Shown here one piece after another: positions 46,219 through 57,230 of a stretch of 64,000 bases of DNA. Source of the DNA: Salvia splendens (lineage: Eukaryota; Streptophyta; Magnoliopsida; Lamiales; Lamiaceae); contig NC_056052.1 in the NCBI RefSeq assembly GCF_004379255.2, positions 14,478,589 through 14,542,588 on the forward strand. Reading direction: 5' to 3'. Each line of letters begins with the position of its first letter. Position 1 is the first letter of the stretch. The notes under the pieces were generated by a model. It searched no databases. It was not told where the DNA came from and saw only the letters and a program-made list of their open reading frames with translations. A program made the translations under genes and the position numbers.

Positions 46219-49107
46219 TGTCACGACTGCATTTCCTAAGGATAGGAAGCACGGGGAATCGTGACTAGTGGGGAAATTAAGAAGCGGGGAAGAAGGGGGT
46301 AGCAATCAAGGGAATACGAAATATCGATCAAAAGATGAAATTTCATTAATCAAACAACGTTCAAATCCCGAAAATACATAACGTAAGTGACATAGTTTGA
46401 CAACTCAAAGGAAAGTAAAGAGATTCTTAAAAACGTAGAGTAGCCGAAGCAAATGAGAGTTTAGCTACTACTATGTATGAAGACACAATAGTAACCAGAA
46501 CAATTATTGAATATGTTTCTTGAATCATCGCTCAACATCCTCCGCCTCCCGACCTCGCTCAACCTGCACATAGGGAAAACATATGCAGGGGCTGAGTACT
46601 TGATGCACCCAGTGAACTCATGCCCGAAATACATTTATCGCTAAGATATGTCAAGCCATCATAGAGTGAATCTCGGGTTTTTCTTTAAAAAGGCCGAGAA
46701 ACACCAAAATCATTCATTAAAAAAATAGTGTCTGCGCAGACAATCATCATCCTCCATCATATACCATATCTGAACCATCATGTGAAACGTGAATGTGGCC
46801 ACAAACTCGATCATTGGACTGGCCGACCTAGGGGACGACTCACGATCCCCATCAGTGCACTAGCCTAAGTAGGGCTTAGACCCTAGTTAGACCCGAATTC
46901 GTTAACCATCAAAGTCTAGTAGAGTTTTATTCTAGTAGACAATCAGATAGGCAATTTCAAAACATAAAACACGGCATGACATACTATTTAAAAACCATCC
47001 TTATTACACCATAAACATACCAATTTAAAATAAAAGTTAAAGTAATAAAGCCCACCTCAAAAGCTTAGGATTTCCGTAAATAGTTCCTCGTTCCGACTTT
47101 TAGCGTGCGGGCGAACCACCTTTTCGGAAAATACATAAAGTTCACATCAATTCTCGGTAACGAAGGTATTTAGAATGCATGCACTCTAATTAAAATCTTT
47201 TAATTCATTTTCTCAGTTTTCATGCGTTTTCGATTATTCGGCGGCCGCCCAAAGCGTCGCGTGAGACGCCGGTCGGCTGCTTACGCTCGTTCTTTCCTGC
47301 GTTGACTCCTCGTATTTTCCATGTCGTCGAAAATAATTTCTAAAAAAATTATTTAAGCGTATACTTTAATTATCGCAATTATTTATCGTTGAAAATATAT
47401 TTTTTTACAATTAGGATAGAATTATTCATCCTTCAAAATCATTCCGGGAATTTAAATTAAATTTTCCCGCGATTAACTTAAATTAAATATCGGCCCACAC
47501 CTTAATTATCTTCCTCATTTCCTACTTCCAACTAAATTTAAAAGCCCAAAAAAGAAATGCCCAACTTAAAAATTAAATCCTCCCCTAAATAACATTTGGC
47601 CCAAAAAGTAAAGGCCCAAAACATTTTTTTAAAACAAGCCCCATTCTTTTATCTCTCTCTCTCTATCTTACTCCCTCCCCCAAATCTACTGAATCACAGA
47701 AACGCAGACTTTCCCCATCCCGCCGCTCACTCCGGCTTACCGCCGCCGTCGGAGCTGCCGCCAGAGTCGCCGGGAAGTCGCGAAGCCGCTGCTGTCTCGC
47801 CGCGACGCCACTGCTGCTGCCACGGGGGAGAGAAGCTGCTACTGTTGCGCCGCCGGAGGGACTGCTGGTCGCCGACCGCCGTTGCTGGAGTCGCCGGACA
47901 GCGCTGGGGTCGCCACTGCTGCCGAGCCGTCGAGAACCGCCGCGGTCAGCCGCTGCCGGCAGTCTTCCCTTCCCCAAAACCACTCCGAACAACCCCGATT
48001 CAACCCGCAAGGTGTATTTTTATCATCAAGTTACGTTCTTTCGCATGTTCGATTACGTTCGGCGAGCATTCGATTAGTTTTAATTGTTGAATTGTTTGAG
48101 TTGGTCATGGAAATGAATTATGGAATGATGTAGGCAATATGTATATACAACAATTCATGCTTTGTGGATGGAAGAGAGATTATACCTCAAATTGGTTTGG
48201 TTTTGGTGGTGAATAGACAAGAATGGTGAAAAATCCTCCTCCTGCTCCCTTTCTTGGCACTCTCGGCTCCCTCTCTCACTCTCACTGTTTTTTTTCTTTT
48301 GTTTTGCTTGAAGTGTTGAAGTGGAAGGGTGGGGAAAAGATAAATAAGTTTAACACTTAAGTGACTCTTGATTTCTTTGTGGAGTTACTGAGGGAAGATG
48401 AAAGGTGAAGAGAGTTGGAGGTGGAGAGCCTCCCTGGAACATTCGGCCGAGAGGTGGAAGGGAGAAGGAAGGAAGAAAAAATTTCTTGGGCTTGCTCCCA
48501 TTTTCTTGGATAGATTTGGGCTCCAATTAAATTGTGTTGTTGGGCTCAAGTTAATGTAAGCCCATGTTAGAAATATTATTATTTAGTTAGATTTTTAAAT
48601 AACTAGGGTCCAAGCTATTTTGTAGATAGACAATTGGACTCTACTTAAATTTGCAAAGCCCAAAATAAATTCATACTTTATATTTTCGTATTTTACTTCG
48701 ATAATTAAAATTCACGGGTCTTTATTTAATTTTGTTAACTCGTTCTTCACAAACAAAAATTAAAGTACGTTTAACGGCACAACTTATATTTGATGTTGTT
48801 CCAAATATAATTCCTTCAACCATTCCTCGATTTACGCACGTCGTCTTCCATAAGAAAATATTCATCTCCATGTATTTCCTTCATCATGCTAAATATAGCA
48901 ATATCGTCGTCATTCCTTCAACGAGACCTTCAACATGTCTCCCAACGTTCATAATTAACTAAAAAAAAGTACGTCCCCTTTCACATTAAACACATAAAAC
49001 ATACTACTTCCCAAAACACATTTATCGAGGAGCATAATATTCGAAATAATTTTATCAATTATTTCGTAACATAAATTAGATTCATACTTAAAGGTACGGG
49101 TGTTACA
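46219..49107 (-). repeat. Tekay-like 5' LTR
   Basis: 2,889 bp, near-identical to 37653-40559. The plus-strand ORF at 47596-48090 overlaps the GCC-rich leader. It has no counterpart of the same length in the other LTR and is treated as spurious. Confidence 0.9.
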
Positions 49108-49112
49108 TCAAC
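49108..49112. repeat. Tekay-like element TSD, right (TCAAC)
   Basis: Identical to 37648-37652. Confidence 0.93.
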
Positions 49113-49765
49113 ATACCAGACATGAGAGTTATTCAGACCATTCAACACCTTCACATAATCATGTATGTCAGACAATTGAATAAATATATGCTTTGCATTA
49201 AAAAAAATTCCTAGACATAACACCCACAAGCTTGAGATTACCTAAGGCGTTTTGAATTTGGTGGGCAGGGGGATGGAGTGAGAGAATTTTCCAACGATGG
49301 CAGGTCCTATACAGTCTACAAGAATGGAAGTTTCATTAGCCGAAAAATATATACACGGTTTACCCTCAACAATGCGGACCTCGCCACGCTTATCGGTACT
49401 TTCACGATCAAGCAAAATAGGAACTTCCGCCGGCTACCCCGACCGTAGAACATCAGCCATGGATCGGCCAAAATGTATGTTCGGCTGCCCTCCATTAGAA
49501 TTCTGGGAATGATCATTTTCGACCGAGTTGGATGCCCCCTCACGGTACGGTTCATTGTCCATAGCAGCTGCCCATGATTTGTTTGCATGTTTTGGGTTCG
49601 GTGGGATTTAAGGTGTTGGTTTTTTCGGCTGGGGAACATGGGTGGGTACAACCCCTGGGCTGCTCGGCTCGGCGCGGCACTGCCTCCGGTGGATACCGTT
49701 TGTGCATTTCTCGTGGAATTCAAGGGAGGAAAATCCGACATGGCTTCATCCAGACATGGCTTCAT
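49113..49765 (-). pseudogene. LINE-4 ORF1, N-terminal part
   Basis: 49316-49765 starts MKPCLDEAMSDFPPLNS, comparable with the 'LEDFPPI' and Pro/Ser-rich N-terminal half of the LINE-1 ORF1, then continues in shifted frames through 'GRSMADIL' and 'LLDREK'-like sequence. The DUF4283-like domain is split by the Tekay-like insertion. Several indels are present and it is non-functional. Confidence 0.7.
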
Positions 49766-50450
49766 CCACGAGAGGTACTGATTCTGGGCATTGTACCGAC
49801 AATATTTGAGCAGTTTGACGTCTTGTTCGAACTCCAGAAAATAATGCAGCAGCCATGTCTTTAATTTTTAGAATGGAAGTGGGTTAGATTAAGAGTGATT
49901 TCTTTTTCTTTTGGGCTGCTGTGATGGGGAGTGTAAACTTGGAACGGGTTAGGTATTTCTTTTTTGTTTGGGATGTGGGATTGTTTTTTGTTTGGGTTGG
50001 GGATTTAATTTTCGGTGGGGCAGAGAGGTAGGATAATTTAGAGGGGGGCGGTGGTTTATTTTGGTTCATGGTTTTGGGCTAGGAATTATCAGAAGATAAG
50101 GGGGTTTAGGTCTGGGGCATTTGGTGGGGAGAAACAGTAGGTCCAGTAAGAGGACTTACCTGTTGGGGGGGGATTAAAATTCGAGCCCATTGAAGGAAGC
50201 CCGACGACAGAAGCCGCTCCAATTTGCTGCACAGCCAGGGGTCGACCCTCCACAAGATCAAGATTATTTTCCTCATATTGCAGCAAAAAATTTGACTCCC
50301 TAATTACACCAGGATTCTCGGTTTTCTCCAAATCTGGTGAGTCAACCATTCCATCCAAACCGCAGCCACTAATTATGGGATGATTTTGGGAAGCTGCAGC
50401 CATTACCTCCATAGCATATTCGAGAATATTGGATGAGGGTGATTGAGGAT
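49113..50450 (-). mobile_element. LINE-4, 5' part
   Basis: Continues ORF1 from 'acataccagacatgag', matching LINE-1 from about 14220. Runs to 50450 where the satellite starts ('atatttagacaatgg') without a TSD, so the 5' end is also cut off. Confidence 0.85.
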
Positions 50451-50460
50451 ATTTAGACAA
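50089..50460 (-). pseudogene. Upstream ORF in the LINE-4 5' region, truncated
   Basis: A 123-codon frame whose first few codons come from satellite sequence, so the true start is lost. It corresponds in position to 15195-15773 of LINE-1. No domain is recognised. Confidence 0.35.
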
Positions 50461-53400
50461 TGGACTAAGGCCAATTTTCTAGACAATGGACTAAGGCCAA
50501 TTTTGGGAAGTTTCTCCAAATTTGGGAAGTTTTGACTATAATATTTAGACAATGGACTAAGGCCAATTTTCTAGTCTTTATTTTCTTTTCTTTAGAGTAT
50601 TTAGGGTTTTCTAAACTCTTATAAATAGTGTTGTCCTTGTTTTGAATACTGTTTTGGACAATGAATTTTGGACATTTCACATTATATAAGGAAAAAAATT
50701 AATTTACATTATTTTGGATTATTATTTTTAATATTCTAGTTTTCGTTTCATTTCCTTGTGAGTTTTCGGGATTTTCGTAACACTTATAAATAGTGATGTA
50801 CTTGTTTAGGGTTTAGGATTTGTGGTTTAGGGACAAGGTTTATGGTCTAGAGTTTAGGGTTTTTGGACAATGGATTTTGGCTGAATAACACAATTTACTG
50901 TATTTGGGGCCCAATTTTAATTTTACTAGTTTTTGTTTTATTTCATAATGAGTTTTTAGGGTATTCTACGCACTCATAAATATCGATTTCTTTGATTTGA
51001 CTATATTTTTCAGAAAATGGATTACGGCCAATTCTCTAGTTTTCATTTTAATTCCTTTAGAGTTTTTAGGGTTTTCAAAACTTTTTTAAAAAGGCCATTG
51101 ATATGACTACGTTTTTTGGATAATGGACTCTGGCCATTTCACATTGTACACGAAAAAAATAATTTAATTTATTGTGTGAAAATTTTAAATTTTCTAGTTT
51201 TCATTTTTTGTTCCATTTTAGTTTTAAGGATTTTCTGAACACTTATAAATCGCGATGTCCGTGTTAGGGCCTAGGATTTACGGTTTGGGGTTTAGGATTT
51301 TTAGACGTTGGATTTCGGTCGAAAAACACATTTTACTATTTTTTGGGGCTTAATTTTTATTTTCATAGCTTTCATTATATTTCCTTTCGAGTTTTTAATT
51401 TTTAATAGCAATTTTGGTGATAATTTTTATTTTCTAGTTTTTCAATTTTTTCCTACTGAAATTTTAGGGTATTCTAAACAGTTATAATTATCGATTTCTT
51501 TTATTTAACTATACTTTTCATACAATGGATTACGACCAATTTTCTAGTTTTCAATTTATTTCTTTTAGAGTTTTTAAGGTTTTCTAAATTCTATTAAAAA
51601 GTGTTGTTCTTGGTTTTACTACATTTTTTGGATAATGAATTTTGACTATTTCACATCATAAAGGGAATAAAATTAATTTACTATTTTGTGATTATTTTTA
51701 ATTTTCTAGATTTCATTTTATTTCCTTTTTCATTTTTTAGGATTTTCTAAACACTTATCAAGAGTGATGTTTTTGTTTAAGATCTAGGATTTAGGGTTTT
51801 TCTATAAAAAAAACTCATGTATAAAGGAGGAACTTAGAAATGATATCAAGAGGGCTCGAACTCGGCACCTCAAAACAATAATGTTTAAGCTCCATGCCGC
51901 TAGGACTAAGGCTCTGGATGAGTTTGGGTTTTGGGTTAGAGATTAGGTTTAGGGTTTTTTGATGATGGATTTTAGCCGGAAAACACAATTAACTGTTTTT
52001 TGAAGCTTATTTTTAATTTCTTAGTTTACGTTTTGTTTCGTTTTGAGTTTTAAAATTTTAATAGCAATTTTGGAAATAAATTTTAACTTTCTGGTTTTCA
52101 TTTTATTTCCTACTGTGTTTTTAGGGTATTCTAAACAATTATAAATATAGTAATTTCCTTGAGTTTTGACTATAATATTTAGACAATGGACTAAGGCCAA
52201 TTTTCTAGCCTTTATTTTATTTTCTATTGAGTATTTAGGGTTTTCTAAACTCTTATAAATAGTGTTGTCCTTGTTTTGAATACTGTTTTGGACAATGAAT
52301 TTTGGCCATTTGACATCATATATGGAAAAAAATTAATTTACATTATTTTTGGATTATTATTTTTAATATTCTAGTTTTCGTTTCATTTCCTTGTGAGTTT
52401 TCGGGATTTTCGTAACACTTATAAACAGCGATGTCCTTGTTTAGGGTTTAGGATATGTGGTTTAGGGACAAGGGTTATGGTCTAGAGTTTAGGGTTTTTG
52501 GACAATGGATTTTGGCCGAATAACACAATTTACTGTATTTACGGCCTAATTTTAATTTTACTAGTTTTCGTTTTATTTCATAATGAGTTTTTAGGGCATT
52601 CTACGCACTCATAAATATCGATTTCTTTTTTTTGACTATATTTTTCAGAAAATGGATTACGACCAATTATCTAGTTTTCATTTTAATTCCTTTAAAGTTT
52701 TTAGGGTTTTCAAAACTTTTTTAAAAAGGCCATTGATATGACTACGTTTTTTGGACTATGGACTCTGGCCATTTCACATTGTACACGAAAAAAATAATTT
52801 AATTTATTGTGGCAAAATTTTAAATTTTCTAGTTTTCATTTTTTGTTCCTTTTTAGTTTTAAGGATTTTCTGAACACTTATAAATCGCGATGTCCGTGTT
52901 AGGGCCTAGGATTTACGGTTTAGGGTTTAGGATTTTTATACGTTGGATTTCGGTCGAAAAACACATTTTACTGTTTTTTGGGGCTTAATTTTTATTTTCG
53001 TAGCTTTCAATATATTTCTTTCGAGTTTTTAATTTTTAATAGGAAATTTGTTGATAATTTTTATTTTCTAGTTTTTCATTTTTTTCCTACTGAAATTTTA
53101 GGGTATTCTAAACACTTATAATTATCGATTTCTTTGATTTAACTATACTTTTCATACAATGGATTACGACCAATTTTCTAGTTTTCAATTTATTTCCTTT
53201 AGAGTTTTTAAGGGTTTCTAAATTCTATTAAAAAGTGTTGTTCTTGGTTTTTCTACATTTTTTGGATAATGAATTTTGACTATTTCACATCATATAGGTT
53301 AGGTTTAGGGTTTTTTGACGATGGATTTTAGCCGGAAAACACAATTAACTGTTTTTTGAAGCTTATTTTTAATTTCTTAGTTTACGTTTTGTTTCGTTTT

Positions 53401-53636
53401 GAGTTTTTAAATTTTAATAGCAATTTTGGGAATAAATTTTAACTTTCTGGTTTTCATTTTATTTCCTACTGTGTTTTTAGGGTATTCTAAACAATTATAA
53501 ATATAGTGATTTCCTTGAGTTTTGACTAAAATATTTAGACAATGGACTAAGGCCAATTTTCTAGCCTTTATTTTATTTTCTATTGAGTATTTAGGGTTTT
53601 CTAAACACTTATAAATAGTGATATCCTTGTTTAAGG
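50451..53636. repeat. Satellite array, duplicated copy of 25391-28777
   Basis: Markers at 50548, 52182 and 53538, spaced 1634 and 1356 bp (the second unit has a deletion of about 283 bp at 53298). The left 75 bp are scrambled: 'gacaatggactaaggccaatttt' occurs twice within 45 bp. No gene is seen. Confidence 0.87.
51799..51920 (-). mobile_element. SINE copy within satellite unit
   Basis: 'actcatgtataaaggagg' variant. Duplicate of the copy at 26661. Confidence 0.7.
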
Positions 53637-53659
53637 TTTTTTTTTTTCCTCAAACACCA

Positions 53660-53959
53660 TCACGGCGGGGGGTTAAGGCGGACCCCCAACCTGTATATAT
53701 CAAAAATCACCAAAAGAACATACATCAGACGAGCCCAAAAGTGACTCGGTCCGCACAAGAGATACAAAACACAAGAGCTAACAAAGCTACTATGGTATCC
53801 CCACAGACCGGGTACTAACCATCTAACTAAAGAGAAAATAAACATAACAAAGCTATACATCCTAAAAAGAACAAGGATGATGGCCAAATGCGTGCCAAAT
53901 CCAAAGGCAATAAAAAAACCATAAATCAAAACCACGGACCAAGTGAAGAAGTCATCCAT
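53660..53959 (-). CDS. Small hydrophobic ORF after LINE ORF2 (LINE-5 copy)
   Basis: 99 codons, differing from the LINE-3 copy by one residue (IAFGFG for IVFGFG). It overlaps the ORF2 stop by 8 nt. Because LINE-5 is a recent duplicate, this is not independent evidence of conservation. Confidence 0.33.
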   Translation of the reverse strand: MDDFFTWSVVLIYGFFIAFGFGTHLAIILVLFRMYSFVMFIFSLVRWLVPGLWGYHSSFVSSCVLYLLCGPSHFWARLMYVLLVIFDIYRLGVRLNPPP

Positions 53960-55626
53960 CTCGATATCTGAATCTGAAGTTCGGATAGCCCAACTGGTCC
54001 ATCCTGACGAGCGACTTCAAATATCGAGGCGCTGAATCCGCATCAAAGAAGGTGATGGCAGGGGTCTGGACCCCCCTACCTGCCAAAAAGTCTGCTGGTC
54101 GGTTGCCCTCTCGAAAGATGTGAGAGAACATGAACTGTATCTGTGCGAGCAAAGTACGAATGCGAGCCATGTGATGTCTCACATCCGCTACTCCTCCGCG
54201 TCCTGAAGTGAACACCGCGACCACTGCTGCCGCATCCATCTCGACCCAGACATGCGAGGAGAACTGCATAGCCAGTGTCAGCCCGTGAAGAAGAGCTAAA
54301 AGCTCCGCCTCGAAGGCCGACCCAGCTGCGAGAGGCGTACAAAAGGCCCCCAAGAGAGAACCATCTGAGCCCCGAACCACTCCCCCACCGCCTGCCTGTC
54401 CCGTCGAGCTAGAAAAGGCCCCGTCGGTGTTCAGCTTCACCCAAGGATCGTCGGGTGGATGCCAAAGCACTTGCAGGGACCGTAGCACTCGCCGGCGAGG
54501 AGGAGCCAAAGGCATGAAGTCAACGGCCGGGGTGCAACCGCGCCAATGACGGGGGACTAGCACACCCGCCGCCACCAAGATCCGCAGGTGCCGAACAACC
54601 TGCCAAATAACATGCGAAGAACGAAAAGAAATACCGCGATGCTTGCAGATATTACTCTCCGTCCAGATAAACCAGTATACCAAACAGGGAATGATGAAAC
54701 TAATGTGCAAGGCGGTGGCCCTGTGAGAGGACCTCCACTAAAAACCTAATCTAAGTGCAATGTCAGTGCACGTGTGAATGTGTGTGCTGATGTAAGGGAA
54801 CCAGCCATCAAAGTAATCCCAAACCGATCTCGCCAGAGGACTCGACATAAACAAATGCTGAAACGACTCGACTGAAATAGAAGAGATACAACAGAGACAC
54901 TTGGATGCAAGAGAGATACCACGGGCCTGAACATAACACTCAACAGGGAGCCTGTGGAGGAGGAGGCGTCAGATGAAGACAGAGATGGTAGGGGTCAGCC
55001 CAACATTCCAAACCATGCGAAGTCCAAAATGTCTAGGGGACCGTGTCCGAATGAGCTCCCATGCTGAGGCTGTCGAGAACTCGCCATCGCCAGTGAGGCT
55101 CCATCGCATCACATCCCGCCTGCCTACCTCAATCGGGACAGCCCTGATAAGATCCAACACATGCAAAGGCACACCATACAAAGCCAGATAATCATGCAGT
55201 TTTTCAACATGCCAAGTATGATCATACCAGAACCTAGAAACCTCAGCAGCAGGAAGATCAGTCCCGGGCGGACAATAGGTCCTAAGAGGGAGATCCCCGA
55301 CCCACACGTCGTCCCAGAAACTAATCCGCCCTTCGCCTAGGGACCACCTAATGAGACCATGAACCTGACCCCTAATGTCCGTGAGACGATGCCAAATAGG
55401 ACTATCATGCACAGAGTAAGGAGAAATGAAAGCACGACCAGCATGGAAACAATACTTGCGCATGGTGAACTGCGCCCAAAGTGAATCCTGCGCGAGAAAT
55501 CTCCACCAGAGCTTGATGGTAAAAGCTTTGACGACCTCGCGGAAACGACGGATGCCGAGGCCTCCCTCATCCAACGGCAGACAAATCTTCTTCTTCCAGC
55601 TAACCCAGTGAATCTTCCTCTGCTCC
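53952..55626 (-). pseudogene. LINE-5 ORF2, C-terminal part
   Basis: RNase H (53952-54710: KLNTDGAF, EAELLALLHG, REGNRPADFLAGRG), zinc-binding region and RT thumb (54969-55574). A stop near 54736 ('cactaaaaac' on the plus strand, Trp in LINE-3) separates the two parts. Unlike LINE-3, the KLWWRFL segment near 55510 is intact, so that LINE-3 stop arose after the duplication. Confidence 0.87.
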
Positions 55627-57125
55627 TGATAAGGCTAATTTCATGCATGGGTCTAGGGATTTAATTCGTGATTTTACTAGGACTAACGCACGTTTTAAGC
55701 CAGGTGTGTGAAGGAATTCGCCAGGTCCAGGAAAGAAGACCAAAAAATTACAAGGTCGAGGAACTGGCGATTTAGTGAACGATTATGAAGAGAATTGCTC
55801 GACGGAGGAAGCTCCAGAGTTGAAGGGTAGAATAGGGATTTCTACGAAGACTCAAGGGCTATGTCCGCATCTATAAAAGGCAGAAGCATGCAAGCTGGAG
55901 GGATCTTCTCGGGGGAGACCTCACCACAGCCTGTTGCTTAGTTCACTTTCCCACACACACACTTGATACTAGTTTTGAGGAGATCTCAGTTCGCACGTTC
56001 GGGTTTCATCTTAGCTTCCGATATGGTGTAACACCGCTCTTGTTAGGAGCGAAGAAACAATTTATTTTCCGCTTTCCGCATTTTACTTACTCTGCCGAGC
56101 TTCGTTGTTCGAAGCTCGGTTCGCTGTTTTCACCGAATAGTTTCTGGTTTAAATGCAAGTTTGATTTTCCGTTATGGCGATTGTGTTGATTTCTGGTTTG
56201 ATCGTTTCGCTTATTGAGATTTTGGAGTTTTAAATTATCTGAGTTGGATGCGTTTCGCAGCTGTTTACTGAGTTATTGTAGGTTAATGGTCAGATCCGGG
56301 AGATTGGAGTTGGATTGTGGAAGAATTTTGGTTGGATTTGCTGGATTTGTTGGTTGTTGGGTTCGGATGTCTTGGATCCGGAGTGGATCAAGTATTCTGA
56401 CGTGAATCTGAGTAGTTTCGATCTGATTTTCATGCTTAGTTTACGTGTTTTACTTTCATTCCGTCTAGTGTACGCAGATCTGATGTTTTTCCGAGTTGCA
56501 GCAAGATAACGACGACCAAATCTCTATATTCTGTCGAATCTCGCTTTTTGCTCTGTTTTGTTCATCTGCAAGTTTAATTCGGTTGAGAGGATGCATTTTG
56601 CTGCGAGCTAGCGTCAGAGTTTGTTAATCTGCAGTTCTTTCCGTACTTGCCATTTTTGGAATTATAGTCCCCACTTTCAGTCATATTCTGTTTAGCTAGA
56701 TTAGGTAGTTGTTTACACTGTCTAGGAAGTGGTTATGTTTCTTGTTGTCGAAGTCTGAATTTACAAGTTTAACATGTCCTAGGTCTAGCATTTACATTTT
56801 CTGCCTAGGTCTAGAGTTAGTTTAAAATTCTCAACCCTTTTGTTGCGTGGCAGCAGCCATTTGTCTGTCCAAAGTCTCTGAGCACTACTTTGCGAGTCCA
56901 TCTCTGTGGGATCGACCCCACTTCCCTATACTAATTCATAGTATTCGGGTTGAGGGATTTATATTTTTTTGAAGGGGAGTCGATGTGTGTCCAACGACCA
57001 AGCACTTTATGGTCTCTTAAGTTCCTAGACCTTGTGCTCTAGTGGATTTAAGGAGCGTGGTGTCTTGACCAAGCGCTTGCAGTGATCTATTTCTGTGCAC
57101 ACGTGTTAAAAAAATCCTCGTTTCA
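55627..57125 (+). repeat. Athila 5' LTR
   Basis: 1,499 bp, TG...CA ends (tgataagg ... tcgtttca). No gene. It contains a TATA box and the typical 'ctgtgggatcgaccccacttcc' block near its end. Confidence 0.87.
55870..55880 (+). promoter_or_regulatory. TATA box of the Athila LTR
   Basis: ctataaaaggc, 244 bp into the LTR, is a good plant TATA match. Transcription should start about 30 bp downstream. Confidence 0.7.
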
Positions 57126-57127
57126 AA

Positions 57128-57145
57128 TGGCGCCGTTGCCGGGGA
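57128..57145 (+). promoter_or_regulatory. Athila primer binding site (tRNA-Asp type)
   Basis: TGGCGCCGTTGCCGGGGA starts two bases after the LTR. This is the usual PBS of Athila elements. Confidence 0.88.
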
Positions 57146-57230
57146 TGGATGGCGTACTTTGTGTTAGTGCCTAGAGTTTTTGGTGTGAATAATTTTAATT
57201 TCCTTTTTCTTTCCGTTTTCTTTGTAGTAC

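Larger units (their letters stand above)
37653..49107 (-). mobile_element. Complete Tekay/Del-like chromovirus (Gypsy), decayed
   Basis: 11,455 bp with two LTRs of about 2.9 kb (TGTAACACCCGTACC... on the minus strand), an iMet-type PBS, PPT, gag, pol with chromodomain and a 5-bp TSD. In the first 285 bp or so the LTRs differ at seven sites (about 2.5%). Long LTRs, the integrase C-terminal chromodomain and the CCHC Gag fit the Tekay/Del lineage. Gag-pol has four nonsense codons in the main frame and a net frameshift, so it is not autonomous. Confidence 0.92.
53637..55626 (-). mobile_element. LINE-5: duplicate of LINE-3, cut by an Athila insertion
   Basis: Left flank atatccttgtttaagg (53621-53636), tail and sequence all match LINE-3. 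Ends at 'ttcctctgctcc' where the Athila LTR begins. The rest of the LINE should resume beyond the Athila element outside the window. Confidence 0.9.

Noticed and set aside
47596..48090. 164-codon plus-strand frame in the Tekay-like 5' LTR
   Set aside because: It lies in the GCC-rich LTR leader, antisense to the element. The other LTR has only an 83-codon remnant, and the composition explains the open frame.
53618..53818. Plus-strand frame over the LINE-5 3' UTR
   Set aside because: It is antisense to the LINE and includes the poly(T) tail.
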